Assembly (NCBI RefSeq): GCF_014596445.1
Contig: NZ_MECL01000261.1
Span: 62,001 to 126,000, forward strand
Direction of reading: 5' to 3'
From: Streptomyces sp. CBMA29
Lineage (GTDB): Bacteria; Actinomycetota; Actinomycetes; Streptomycetales; Streptomycetaceae
Length of the DNA stretch: 64,000 nucleotides
The notes beneath the pieces were generated by a model, which searched no databases, had not been told where the DNA came from, and worked only from the letters and a program-made list of their open reading frames with translations. Positions 9,066 through 16,838 of this stretch are shown here, piece after piece. Position 1 is the stretch's first letter. Every line of letters starts with the position of its first letter. Both the position numbers and the translations under genes were made by a program.

Positions 9066-9151
9066 GAGCGTGGCACGGGGGCGCCTCCGCACCTCATGGG
9101 GGTGCCTCCGCACCTCACGCGGGCGGCTCCGCACGCGCGTGGCACGGGGGC
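9066..9151. repeat. Direct repeats in the binding-protein/galactosidase spacer
   Basis: An 18-base unit (GCGTGGCACGGGGGCGCC) occurs at 9066-9083 and again at 9134-9151. Between them are related copies of a CTCCGCACCTCA-like unit. The 172-base gap between the lipoprotein and galactosidase genes is mostly filled by these repeats, which look like local tandem duplication. A regulatory role is not evident. Confidence 0.55.
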
Positions 9152-9214
9152 GCCGCGCATCGCACGGGCCCCTCTTCTCATCCACCCCTTTCTTCAAGTT
9201 TCCCAAGGAGAATC

Positions 9215-10717
9215 ATGGCGCTGCTCGTGGAGCTGGCCGGGCGCACTTTCGCCGTGGAGACGGGCGGCCCCGGCGGGCCGCAGCCGGTCGACGGAGGCGT
9301 GCTGCTCACGCCCGGCCGGGTGGCTGTGCTGCACGGTCTCGGCGACGCGCTCTTCTACCGGCACGGCCACAACTCGTGGAGCCCGTGCGGGTGGCGGCGC
9401 CTGTCGGAGCCACCGCTGCGCATCGCCGACCCGCGCCGCCGCGTCACCGCCGACGACCCCCGGTGGGACGATCCGCACCGCCACCACTCCTCGGCGGTCG
9501 CCGCCCTCCAGGGCGAGGACGGCAACGTCCTGCTCCTCGGCTCGCTCGGCCTGGGCAGCCCGCGGCTGTCCGCCGACCTCGACACGGTCTCCGGCTGGTA
9601 CGAGACCGGCAGCGCGCCCTGGTTCCTCGCGTACGGCCCCGAGGAGGAGGTCTTCGCCGCCTACACCCGCCACCTCGCGCGCAGGCTCGGCGCCCGGGAC
9701 CGTAAGGCGGGCAATGTGTGGTGCAGTTGGTACGCGTACTACGAGCGCGTCACCGAGGAGCTGCTCGCGCAGGACATCGCCGAACTGCGCGGACTGCCCT
9801 TCGACGTCGTACAGGTGGACGACGGCTGGGAGACGAAGGTCGGCGACTGGTTCCCGAACGACAAATTCCCCTCCGGTATGGCCGCGTTGACCGCGCGGAT
9901 CACCGAGGCGGGCATGGTGCCTGGCCTGTGGCTCGCGCCGTTCATCGCGCTGCCGGACTCCGACATCGCCCGCGAGCGGCCGGAGTTGTTCCTGCACGAC
10001 GCGAACGGGCAGCCGGTGATCGCCGGTTACAATTGGGGAGTCGGCTACTGGGGTCTTGACCTCACCAAGCCCGCCGCCCGCGACCACCTCGCTGCCATGA
10101 TCCACCGCATCGTGCACGAGTGGGGCTTCCGCTACCTCAAGCTCGACTTCATCAACGGCGCGCTCGCGCCCGCCGCCCGCCCCGACGGCGTGGACCGCGA
10201 GCAGGTCTACCGCGACGCGCTGACCCTGATCCGCTCCATCGCGGGCGACGACGTCTACCTGCTCGGCAGCGGCGCCGTCCTGCTGCCGTCGCTCGGCGTG
10301 CTCGACGGGCTGCGCAGCGGCCCCGACACGGCGCCGATCTGGCAGAACCACGCGAGCGACGACCCGTCCGACGCGATGGCCCGCAACGCCGTCGCCAACT
10401 CCGTGCACCGGCTGTGGCAGGCCCCGCTGGCCGAGGTGGACCCCGACGTCATCTACTTCAGGCGCCGGCTGAACCTGCTCACCGACCAGCAGCTCGCCTG
10501 GCTCCGGGACCTCGCCGACATCTGCGGATTCCGCGCGGTCTCCGACCCGCCGAGCTGGCTCAGCGCCGACGAACACGCCTCCATGGTGGCCTACTTGGCG
10601 CACCGCCCGGAGATCCGCCACCTGGGCCGTTACCGCTACGCCATCGACGGGAGGGAGGTGGACTTCGGGGCGGCCGTCGACCCCGACGCGGCCGGGCAGC
10701 TATATCCGATCTCCTGA
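9215..10717 (+). CDS. Alpha-galactosidase-like glycoside hydrolase (GH36/GH-D type)
   Basis: ATG 9215 is chosen because AAGGAG (9205-9210) precedes it; the product is 500 residues without a signal peptide, hence cytoplasmic. The barrel shows FDVVQVDDGWE (about 196-206), MVPGLWLAPFIA and WGFRYLKLDFING, where Asp311 of the KLDF motif is the expected nucleophile. The segment GLRSGPDTAPIW (366-376) carries the Arg and Asp371 that serve as acid/base region in clan GH-D. At 500 residues it is shorter than the usual ~700-residue GH36 enzymes. It closes the importer operon and would hydrolyse the imported alpha-galactoside inside the cell. Alternative substrates within clan D (e.g. alpha-N-acetylgalactosaminides) are possible. 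Confidence 0.82.
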   Translation: MALLVELAGRTFAVETGGPGGPQPVDGGVLLTPGRVAVLHGLGDALFYRHGHNSWSPCGWRRLSEPPLRIADPRRRVTADDPRWDDPHRHHSSAVAALQGEDGNVLLLGSLGLGSPRLSADLDTVSGWYETGSAPWFLAYGPEEEVFAAYTRHLARRLGARDRKAGNVWCSWYAYYERVTEELLAQDIAELRGLPFDVVQVDDGWETKVGDWFPNDKFPSGMAALTARITEAGMVPGLWLAPFIALPDSDIARERPELFLHDANGQPVIAGYNWGVGYWGLDLTKPAARDHLAAMIHRIVHEWGFRYLKLDFINGALAPAARPDGVDREQVYRDALTLIRSIAGDDVYLLGSGAVLLPSLGVLDGLRSGPDTAPIWQNHASDDPSDAMARNAVANSVHRLWQAPLAEVDPDVIYFRRRLNLLTDQQLAWLRDLADICGFRAVSDPPSWLSADEHASMVAYLAHRPEIRHLGRYRYAIDGREVDFGAAVDPDAAGQLYPIS

Positions 10718-10727
10718 GATACGGATA
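10703..10727. promoter_or_regulatory. Inverted repeat between galactosidase and ROK gene
   Basis: TATCCGATCTC (10703-10713) and GAGATACGGATA (10716-10727) are inverted copies with one extra base and a two-base centre. The repeat overlaps the galactosidase stop codon and precedes the ROK regulator by 60 bases. No T-run follows, so it is more likely an operator (ROK autoregulation) than a terminator. Confidence 0.4.
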
Positions 10728-10787
10728 GGATTCGTAAAGACCCCAGCAATATTAGGGGGTCGGACAGAGCGTGGAAGAGGGTGTGCG

Positions 10788-11957
10788 TTGACCGACACGG
10801 CAGGTACCGGTACCGACCTGAACAGGCTTCGCGAGCTGAATTCGCTGAGCGTCGTGAAGGCGCTGCGCGGCAACCCGCCCATGACGGTCACCGAGTTGTC
10901 CGCGAGCACCGGGCTGTCCCGGCCGTCCGCCGACGTCATGGTCAAGTCCCTGGTCGGCGACGGCTGGGCCACCGTCGTGGAGCCGACGGGGAACAGCGTC
11001 GTCGGCCGACCGCCGCGCCGCTACCAGTTCCGCGCGGACGCCGGGCACGTCCTCGGTGTCGACGTCGGCGGGCACAAGATCCTGACCATGCTCGCCGACC
11101 TCGACGGCACGGTGGTCCACAGCGCCCGTATCGCGGTCACGCCCGAAGCCGACCCGGCGACGCGGCTGGCCGCGATGGACGCCGTCATCACGGACTGCCT
11201 GGCCGGGGCCGCGATGAGCGGCGACGACCTGTGGGCCATCAGCGTCGGCGTCACCGGGCCCGTGGACGAGACCGGCCGCACCACGCTGTTCACCCCGCTG
11301 CCCGGCTGGACGAGCGTCAACCCGGCGGAACACCTCGGCGCCCGGTTCGCGGCCCCGATCCTGGTCGAGAACGACTGCAAGCTCGCCGCCGTCGCCGAAC
11401 GCTGGCACGGCGTCGCCCAGGACGCCGACGACATCGTCTACTTGATGGCGGGCATGCGCACCGGCGCGGGCCTGATCCTCGACGGGGCACTGCGGCGCGG
11501 TTACGGCGGCGCCGCCGGCGAGATCGGCGCCCTGCGCCAGGTCCGCTGGCTCAACGCCCCCAACCACCTCCAGAACTGCCCCGGTCTGCCGGACACCGTC
11601 ACCACCGACGACGCCGCGGCCTGGGTCTTCTCCGCCGCCCGCGCGGGCGACAAGGCGGCCAAGGCCGCCGTGCGCGGATACGTCCGCGACCTCGCCGTCG
11701 GCACCGCCGCCCTCGTCCTCACCCTCGACCCGCAGATCGTCGTGGTCGGCGGCGGTTACTCCCGCTCCGCCGACGTGCTGCTCGCCCCGCTCGAACGCGA
11801 ACTGCGCCGCCTGTGCCTGCGGCTCCCCGAGATCCGCGCCTCCACGCTCGCCGACGAGGGCGTGGCCCTCGGCGCCCTGCGCCTGGCCCTGGACGAGGTC
11901 GACCACCGCCTGTTCGGTACGGGCCTGTCCGCCCCCCTCCCACCGCGCCGCCAGTAG
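10788..11957 (+). CDS. ROK-family transcriptional regulator
   Basis: The product is 389 residues from a TTG codon at 10788, supported by GAAGAGG seven bases upstream and by the absence of any ATG/GTG in frame before the helix-turn-helix. Residues 15-65 form a winged helix (MTVTELSASTGLSRPSADVM). A sugar-kinase-like ROK domain follows, with DVGGHK at 92-97 and LVENDCKLAAVAER. The Cys-rich zinc motif usual in ROK proteins (CxCGxxGCxE) is not visible; the matching stretch reads LNAPNHLQNCPGLPD, with one Cys. It lies directly behind the importer/galactosidase genes and is their likely sugar-responsive repressor. Confidence 0.88.
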   Translation: MTDTAGTGTDLNRLRELNSLSVVKALRGNPPMTVTELSASTGLSRPSADVMVKSLVGDGWATVVEPTGNSVVGRPPRRYQFRADAGHVLGVDVGGHKILTMLADLDGTVVHSARIAVTPEADPATRLAAMDAVITDCLAGAAMSGDDLWAISVGVTGPVDETGRTTLFTPLPGWTSVNPAEHLGARFAAPILVENDCKLAAVAERWHGVAQDADDIVYLMAGMRTGAGLILDGALRRGYGGAAGEIGALRQVRWLNAPNHLQNCPGLPDTVTTDDAAAWVFSAARAGDKAAKAAVRGYVRDLAVGTAALVLTLDPQIVVVGGGYSRSADVLLAPLERELRRLCLRLPEIRASTLADEGVALGALRLALDEVDHRLFGTGLSAPLPPRRQ

Positions 11958-11982
11958 GCCGGCCGGGCCGGTAACCCCCGGA

Positions 11983-12012
11983 ACCCCGGCTCGTGTTGGT
12001 CCGAGCCGGGGT
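11983..12012. terminator. Bidirectional terminator hairpin
   Basis: ACCCCGGCTCG (11983-11993) and CGAGCCGGGGT (12002-12012) pair perfectly over 11 bases around an 8-base loop. It lies between the convergent ROK and 2-MIB operon ends, as expected for a shared terminator. Confidence 0.75.
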
Positions 12013-12039
12013 CCCCCCGGAGGTATTGCGCGCCGAAGG

Positions 12040-12083
12040 TCAGACGCGGTCGGCGACGATGGTCAGACGCGGTCGGCGACGAT
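12040..12083. repeat. Tandem duplication at the methyltransferase 3' end
   Basis: The 21 bases at 12040-12060 are repeated exactly at 12063-12083 (period 23). The right copy encodes the last residues of the methyltransferase (IVADRV and stop); the left copy is a duplicated, untranslated remnant. Confidence 0.85.
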
Positions 12084-12938
12084 CATAAGGTACTGGAAGC
12101 TGCCGTTCTTGTACGCGGTGAGGAAGGCGTCCTCGACTCCGGTGACCAAGTGGTCGGCGGACTTGCGCAGTTCCCAGTACGGGATAGTCGCGGCCGTCAG
12201 GTCCTCGACGTGGGTGGGCACCAGCCGGTGCTTGGCCATCGCCTTGAAGTACGCCGAGCGCGGGTGGATGTCGCAGATGTAGTGGGCGTTGATCAGGGAG
12301 ACCTCGCGGGAGGCCCGCCCGTACGTGTCGTTGTAGCAGCCGGTGATGACGACGTAGCGACCGCCGCGGCGCAGCAGCCGGGAGTGCTCGGCGAAGAGCA
12401 GGTCCAACTCCACGTACATCGTGGACTCGTTGTTCCACGACGCGGCGTAACCGCCGGTCTGGAAGCCGGTGTCGAGCATGTTGCGGTGGTGGTAGCGGAC
12501 CTTGCCGTCGATCCCGCGGGTCCGCGCCTGCTCGTTGGCGAAGTCGGCCTGTTTGGTGGAGAGCGTGACGCCGTCGGCGTGGCACTGGTAACGCATGTTC
12601 GCGGTGACGCTGCCGCCGCCGCGCCCGCAGCCGGCGTCGAAGACCCGGTCCTCGGGGGTCAGCGGGCCCAGGTGCTTGGCGAGGAGTTCGGCCTGGGCGT
12701 GCTCGAGCCGGTGCAGTTCCGCGGTGATCCGGTCCCGGCGCCCGGCCGGGTCGGTCTCGTCGAGCACGGACCAGTCGACGTCGCCGACACCGTAGTGGTG
12801 GTGGTACAGGTCGTCGATCCTGCCGAGTTCGAGGTTGACCGGGTTCTGTTCGGCGTTCCAGTAGTCCGCGACGCGGGTCTGGTACGTGGACTGGGCCGGA
12901 ACCGGTGCCTTGGCGACGCCGGGGTGCGAAATGGTCAA
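12063..12938 (-). CDS. Geranyl diphosphate 2-C-methyltransferase (2-MIB pathway)
   Basis: The 291-residue protein methylates C2 of geranyl diphosphate with S-adenosylmethionine to give 2-methyl-GPP, the first step to 2-methylisoborneol. The SAM-binding motif I is VFDAGCGRGGGS at 99-110. The N-terminal signature STYQTRVADYWNAEQNPVNLELG and the LYHHHYGVGD segment are characteristic of this enzyme rather than of general methyltransferases. It is the last gene of the operon, 63 bases after the synthase, matching the gene set known from S. coelicolor (SCO7699-7701). Confidence is high because the terpene synthase and encapsulin genes are adjacent. Confidence 0.95.
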   Translation of the reverse strand: MTISHPGVAKAPVPAQSTYQTRVADYWNAEQNPVNLELGRIDDLYHHHYGVGDVDWSVLDETDPAGRRDRITAELHRLEHAQAELLAKHLGPLTPEDRVFDAGCGRGGGSVTANMRYQCHADGVTLSTKQADFANEQARTRGIDGKVRYHHRNMLDTGFQTGGYAASWNNESTMYVELDLLFAEHSRLLRRGGRYVVITGCYNDTYGRASREVSLINAHYICDIHPRSAYFKAMAKHRLVPTHVEDLTAATIPYWELRKSADHLVTGVEDAFLTAYKNGSFQYLMIVADRV

Positions 12939-13001
12939 CGCTGACTCCTCTTGGTACTGGGGTCGGTCATCGTGCCGTGGAGCGGGTGAAGCAGCCTGCG
13001 C

Positions 13002-14147
13002 CTACCAGTAGTCGGGCAGGCGGTATCGGTGGGTGTTGGTCGCGTGCCATTCGTGGTTGCCGGCCACCCAGTCCGACAGCCCGCGTGCGTACCGCGCGAC
13101 CAGCGGTGACGTCGCCGACGCGGCGGCGGCCTCCTCCTCGAAGGACCGCATGATCCGGTTGTGGATCTCGACGCTCTCCAGATAGGCCGCCTTGAGGCCG
13201 CATCCCTCGTTGGCGGCCACGACCTGCGGCAGGTTGAGGTGCGTCGGGTCGCCCTCCAACTCCTTGGTGAAGGAGTAGAGGTCGTTGACGAGGGTCGTCG
13301 CGTTGCAGGCCAGCGCCGTGATCCGCTGGATCTCCGGCCGCGCGTAGACGGCCTCGGGCAGCTCGTATCCGTCGACCGCGTCGATGATCGACAGGCAGGG
13401 GCGGAAGTTGTTGAACTGCCGCATCACCAGGTATTCCCACACCTGCGGGACGAAACGCGTCTGCGCCCAGGCCGCCTCGGCGAGATAGCCCAGGTGCAGC
13501 CGGGCGATGTCGTGCAGGAAGCGGGTGTTCTGGCTCGGGGTGGCGAATTCCGCGTAGTCCTTCATCGCCCAGTGGTACGAGCGCAGCGGCCCGTCCGCCT
13601 GCATGCCGAGCCGCCACCGCGCCTCGGACTCGGGCGTGCCGTGGTGCGGGTCGATCGCCGACTGGGCCATGAGCAGCGGCCCGCCGAGTCCCTGGTGGGA
13701 ACCGCCTCTTCCTTCCTCCTCCTCGCAGTAGCAGGAGTCCACCAGGTTCTCGGCGAGCAGCAACTCGCCCGCGACGGTGAGCCGTTCGAGGTCGGCCGCG
13801 CCCGGATGCTGGAGCACCACGGCCCGGCCGAACTGGAATCCCGCGAAGTCCCCTTTCCACGCGGGCGGGAACAGGTCGAGGCCGCGCGCCCACTCTTCGA
13901 GCCGCCGGTCCACCTCGTCGACCTTCGCCTGGTCCACGGGGGGCGCGGGCTGGTACCTGAGACCGGGAACGGCCCCGGTACGCCGGGCCTTGAGCGTCCG
14001 GGTGAGATTCTGCGGACCGGGCAGTTGCCGGGGGACGGCGGGGGTCACGGCGGCCACCGTGGTGGCCCCCGTGGTGGCCCCCGCCACATCCGATACGTCC
14101 GGAGCCGGGGGCGCGCCTGTCGCGTGGTCCACGCTCGGCCCGGTCAC
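13002..14147 (-). CDS. 2-Methylisoborneol synthase (terpene cyclase, encapsulin cargo)
   Basis: This 381-residue class I terpene synthase cyclises 2-methyl-GPP to the earthy odorant 2-MIB. The metal-binding second motif is NDLYSFTKE (Asn288, Ser292, Glu296). The first acidic motif reads DSCYCEE at 137-143, where the S. coelicolor enzyme has, as I recall, DDCYCED. Residues 1-70 are disordered and Pro/Ala/Thr-rich; in family-2 encapsulin systems such N-termini direct cargo into the shell. The GTG start (14145-14147) overlaps the shell gene's stop as GTGA, so translation is coupled. The enzyme is shorter than the ~440-residue S. coelicolor form, mainly in the N-terminal tail. Confidence 0.95.
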   Translation of the reverse strand: MTGPSVDHATGAPPAPDVSDVAGATTGATTVAAVTPAVPRQLPGPQNLTRTLKARRTGAVPGLRYQPAPPVDQAKVDEVDRRLEEWARGLDLFPPAWKGDFAGFQFGRAVVLQHPGAADLERLTVAGELLLAENLVDSCYCEEEEGRGGSHQGLGGPLLMAQSAIDPHHGTPESEARWRLGMQADGPLRSYHWAMKDYAEFATPSQNTRFLHDIARLHLGYLAEAAWAQTRFVPQVWEYLVMRQFNNFRPCLSIIDAVDGYELPEAVYARPEIQRITALACNATTLVNDLYSFTKELEGDPTHLNLPQVVAANEGCGLKAAYLESVEIHNRIMRSFEEEAAAASATSPLVARYARGLSDWVAGNHEWHATNTHRYRLPDYW

Positions 14148-15589
14148 TCGACGGTCCTGCCGAGCTGAACGTTCTCCAGGATGCCGACCGCGTCGGGAAC
14201 GAGGATCGCCATCGAGTAGTAGGCGGTGACCAGATAGCTGATGACCGCCGTCGTGCTCACCCCCATCTGGCGCATGTTCAGGCCCGGTTGGAGCTGTTCG
14301 GGCAGCGCGGTCGGGAGCAGGCCGACCACGCCCTGGTCGTCCTCACCGGTACGCAGCGCGATGATGCTGCTGGTGTGGTGCCCGGTGACCGGGATCTTGC
14401 CGCAGGGCAGCAGCGGCACACCGCGCCAGGCGGGCACCGCGTGCCCGTTGACGTCGGCGAGGCCCGGCATCAGACCGCGCTTGCTCACCTGCCGGAAGAA
14501 GGCGGTGATCGCCTTCGGGTGGGCGATGAGGAAGCGGGTGCCGCGCCGCATGGACAGCAGCTCGTCCAGGTCGTCCGGTGTCGGCGGGCCGCCGAAGGTG
14601 CTGATCCGCTGGTCGTACTCGGTGTTGTGCAGCAGCCCGAAGTCGCGGTTGTTGACCAGCTCCCACTCCTGGCGCTCGCGGATCTCCTCGATGGTCAGCT
14701 TGAGCTGCTGCTGGGTCTGGTCCATCGGGTCGTTGTAGAGGTCGCCGACCCTGCTGTGCACGCGCAGCGTGGTCTGGGTCAGCGACAACTCGTACTCGCG
14801 CGGGGCGAGTTCGTAGTCCACGTAGCCGCTGGGGATCGACGGCTCGCCGCGGTGTCCCGCCTGCACGGGGACGTCCGCCTCGCCGCGCCGGTTCGTCGGC
14901 CGCCGCTGCTGCTCGGCGTACGCGGCCAGGTGAGCGGCGAACGACGGCACGCGGTCGGCGACTTCGGCGACTTCGGTCCACGGGACGGCGAGCAGGACGG
15001 CCGCGGTGTCGGCCCGCGCCGAGGACGTCCACCGGGGCTCGTCCTGGCCGATGGCCTCGTCCCCCAACTGGCCGCCGTCGGTGACGACTCCGGTGACCGC
15101 CTCCTCTCCGTACTTGCCCTCGGTGTACCGGGTCAGCCGTCCGTGGACGACGAGGTACGTGTCGGTGATCGGCTGCCCTGCCGTGAACAGCGCTTCTCCG
15201 GCGCGCACGTGGCGGACCTCGTAGCGGCCGGCGAGCTCCCGCAGTACGTCGGTGTCCTGGTAGCCGCGCAGCGCCGGGAGTTCGGTCAGCGTCCGCGGGA
15301 TCACCCGGACGTCGTCGGCGCCGTTCCGCTCGAAGCTCACCCTGCCCTGGCCGACGTGGAGTTGGAGCCTGCGGTTGACGCGGTAGGTGCCGCTCGGGAC
15401 GTCCACCCAGGGCAGCATCCTGAGCAGCCAGCGCGAGCTGATCCCGCGCATCTGGGGTTCCGACTTGGTGGTGGTGGCGAGTTGCCGCGCCCCCAGGGTG
15501 CTGAGGCTGGTGAGCCGCGCGCCGTCGCCGGATGCGGCGGGCGGCGGCTCGTCGGTCGTGGGGCTGATGGTGCTTTCCGAAGCGGGCAC
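14144..15589 (-). CDS. Family-2B encapsulin shell protein with cNMP-binding domain
   Basis: The 481-residue product is the nanocompartment shell subunit of the 2-MIB operon. Residues 1-110 and 250-481 belong to the HK97-type shell fold (SLTQTTLRVHSRVGDLYNDPMD, then HNTEYDQRISTFGGPPTPDDLD and RGTRFLIAHPKAITAFFRQ). Inserted at about 115-215 is a cyclic-nucleotide-binding domain (VRAGEALFTAGQPITDTYLV, GDEAIGQDEPRW...SARA). No helix-turn-helix follows, so older 'Crp/Fnr regulator' annotations are misleading. The GTG start has GGAGG four bases upstream. It is first in the operon and coupled to the synthase. Membership of family 2B follows published work on 2-MIB encapsulins; nucleotide binding here is inferred. 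Confidence 0.93.
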   Translation of the reverse strand: MPASESTISPTTDEPPPAASGDGARLTSLSTLGARQLATTTKSEPQMRGISSRWLLRMLPWVDVPSGTYRVNRRLQLHVGQGRVSFERNGADDVRVIPRTLTELPALRGYQDTDVLRELAGRYEVRHVRAGEALFTAGQPITDTYLVVHGRLTRYTEGKYGEEAVTGVVTDGGQLGDEAIGQDEPRWTSSARADTAAVLLAVPWTEVAEVADRVPSFAAHLAAYAEQQRRPTNRRGEADVPVQAGHRGEPSIPSGYVDYELAPREYELSLTQTTLRVHSRVGDLYNDPMDQTQQQLKLTIEEIRERQEWELVNNRDFGLLHNTEYDQRISTFGGPPTPDDLDELLSMRRGTRFLIAHPKAITAFFRQVSKRGLMPGLADVNGHAVPAWRGVPLLPCGKIPVTGHHTSSIIALRTGEDDQGVVGLLPTALPEQLQPGLNMRQMGVSTTAVISYLVTAYYSMAILVPDAVGILENVQLGRTVE

Positions 15590-15959
15590 TTTGCCTCCGG
15601 GACGGGGAACAGAGCTGTGCGCACAGGCCAGTTGCGAACCGGACGGCCCACGGGACCGAACGGCCCCGGGACCGGACGGCCCACCGCACGGGAACCAGCG
15701 AAACAGCCCGGGGCACCGTCCCGGTACGGCGCGCGGGGGGCGACTTCGCGCCGCGAGTGGTGCAAACCTGCCGGCCGAGGCGGGAAGGGGCGCGCGCCCC
15801 GGCGATCACCTCAGCTCGCCGCCACAACCCCGCCGCCAGGCGTTTTCCCCACCCTTCACGGGTTCGGGTGATCCCCCCGGCCGCGAGGTTTCACCAGGAG
15901 TACGTCCCCTCCCCGCGCGCCGCTCCCGGGACGCGGGGAAGGCCCCCGCGGGGCGCATC
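15590..15959. other. Intergenic, 370 bases: promoter region of the 2-MIB operon
   Basis: No gene is supported. Near the shell gene is a perfect 12-base palindrome CTGTGCGCACAG (15615-15626). Next to it are three related copies of a GACCGGACGGCCC unit within 15638-15690. The right part should hold the end of the DeoR-type gene's transcript. A clear -10/-35 pair was not found. Confidence 0.5.
15615..15626. promoter_or_regulatory. 12-base palindrome upstream of encapsulin gene
   Basis: CTGTGCGCACAG is perfectly self-complementary and centred about 31 bases before the GTG start, a position where an operator would act on this operon. The responsible regulator is unknown. Confidence 0.4.
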
Positions 15960-16766
15960 TCAGACGGTGTGAACCGTGACTCCGGCCGCCCCGAGGGCCT
16001 CCGTCTCCTCGGCGGGAGCCGCGCCGTCCGTGACGACGGCGTCCAGCGCGGTCGGCGCGGCGACGAAGGCCAGCGCCGTACGGGAGAACTTGGCCGCGTC
16101 GGCGACCGCGATGACCCGGCGGGCGGCGGAGATGGCGGCGCGCTTGACGGCGGCGTCGGCGAGGTCGTACGCGGTGAGGCCGTCGGCCGCGGTGAGGCCG
16201 CAGCAGCCGATGACGGCGGTGTCGAAGCGCAGGGAGGCGAGCGACGCCTCGGTGAGCGGCCCGGTGAGGGCGAGTTCGCCGGGGCGGGGCTCGCCTCCCG
16301 GCAGCAGCAGCTTGACGTGGGCGGCGCCGGTGAGGGCGTTGGCCGCGTGGAGGGACAGCGGCATGACGGTCAGCCGCCGGTGTTCGAGGGCGCGCGCGAC
16401 CTCCAGACATGTGGTGCCGCTGTCGAGGACGACGGACTCGCCGTCGGTGAGCATCCGCGCGACGGCGGCGGCGATCCGCCGCTTCGCGTCGGTCCCGTCC
16501 CGCGCGCGCAGCGCGAACGGCGGCTCCTCGCCGCGCAGCAGCAGGCTCCTGGCGCCGCCCCGGTAGCGCTCGATGACGCCCTGCTCGGCCAGCGCCTCCA
16601 GGTCGCGGCGGATCGTCATCTCGGAGGTCTCGGTGAGTTCCGCCAGGTCCGCGACGCTCATCCGGCCCGCCTCGCGTACGGCCTCCGCGATCCTCCGCAG
16701 CCGGTCCGCCGCCCCGGCGTGCCCCGCGCCGCCCGTTCCCTCAGTACCGCCCGCCGTACTCGCCAT
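15960..16766 (-). CDS. DeoR-family transcriptional regulator
   Basis: The 268-residue protein has the complete DeoR layout. Its winged helix is SVADLAELTETSEMTIRRDLEALAEQGVIERYRGGA. The phosphosugar-sensing domain follows with VVLDSGTTCLEVARAL, LLLPGGEPRPGELALTGPL and FDTAVIGCCGLTAADGL. It is divergent from an MFS permease with 72 bases between, and that gap carries several symmetric sites, so it most likely controls the permease and itself. The inducing metabolite is unknown; sugar phosphates are usual for the family. Confidence 0.9.
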   Translation of the reverse strand: MASTAGGTEGTGGAGHAGAADRLRRIAEAVREAGRMSVADLAELTETSEMTIRRDLEALAEQGVIERYRGGARSLLLRGEEPPFALRARDGTDAKRRIAAAVARMLTDGESVVLDSGTTCLEVARALEHRRLTVMPLSLHAANALTGAAHVKLLLPGGEPRPGELALTGPLTEASLASLRFDTAVIGCCGLTAADGLTAYDLADAAVKRAAISAARRVIAVADAAKFSRTALAFVAAPTALDAVVTDGAAPAEETEALGAAGVTVHTV

Positions 16767-16770
16767 GGCT

Positions 16771-16837
16771 CAATCGAACACCCGAGATGTTCGGATTGCA
16801 ACTTTACAAACAGAGAATCTGTTCGTTACGTTCGAAC
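16771..16837. promoter_or_regulatory. Operator cluster between DeoR gene and MFS gene
   Basis: Three symmetric elements fill the divergent gap. CAATCGAACA (16771-16780) pairs with TGTTCGGATTG (16788-16798). AACAGA-GAA-TCTGTT (16809-16823) is perfect. GTTCGAAC (16830-16837) is a perfect palindrome ending one base before the permease ATG. The GTTCG core recurs in all but the middle one and is the likely DeoR recognition sequence. Confidence 0.55.
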
Positions 16838-16838
16838 C

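Noticed and set aside
14144..15589. Reading this gene as a Crp/Fnr transcription factor
   Set aside because: Only the cyclic-nucleotide domain matches; no helix-turn-helix follows and the rest fits an encapsulin shell, supported by the 2-MIB neighbours.
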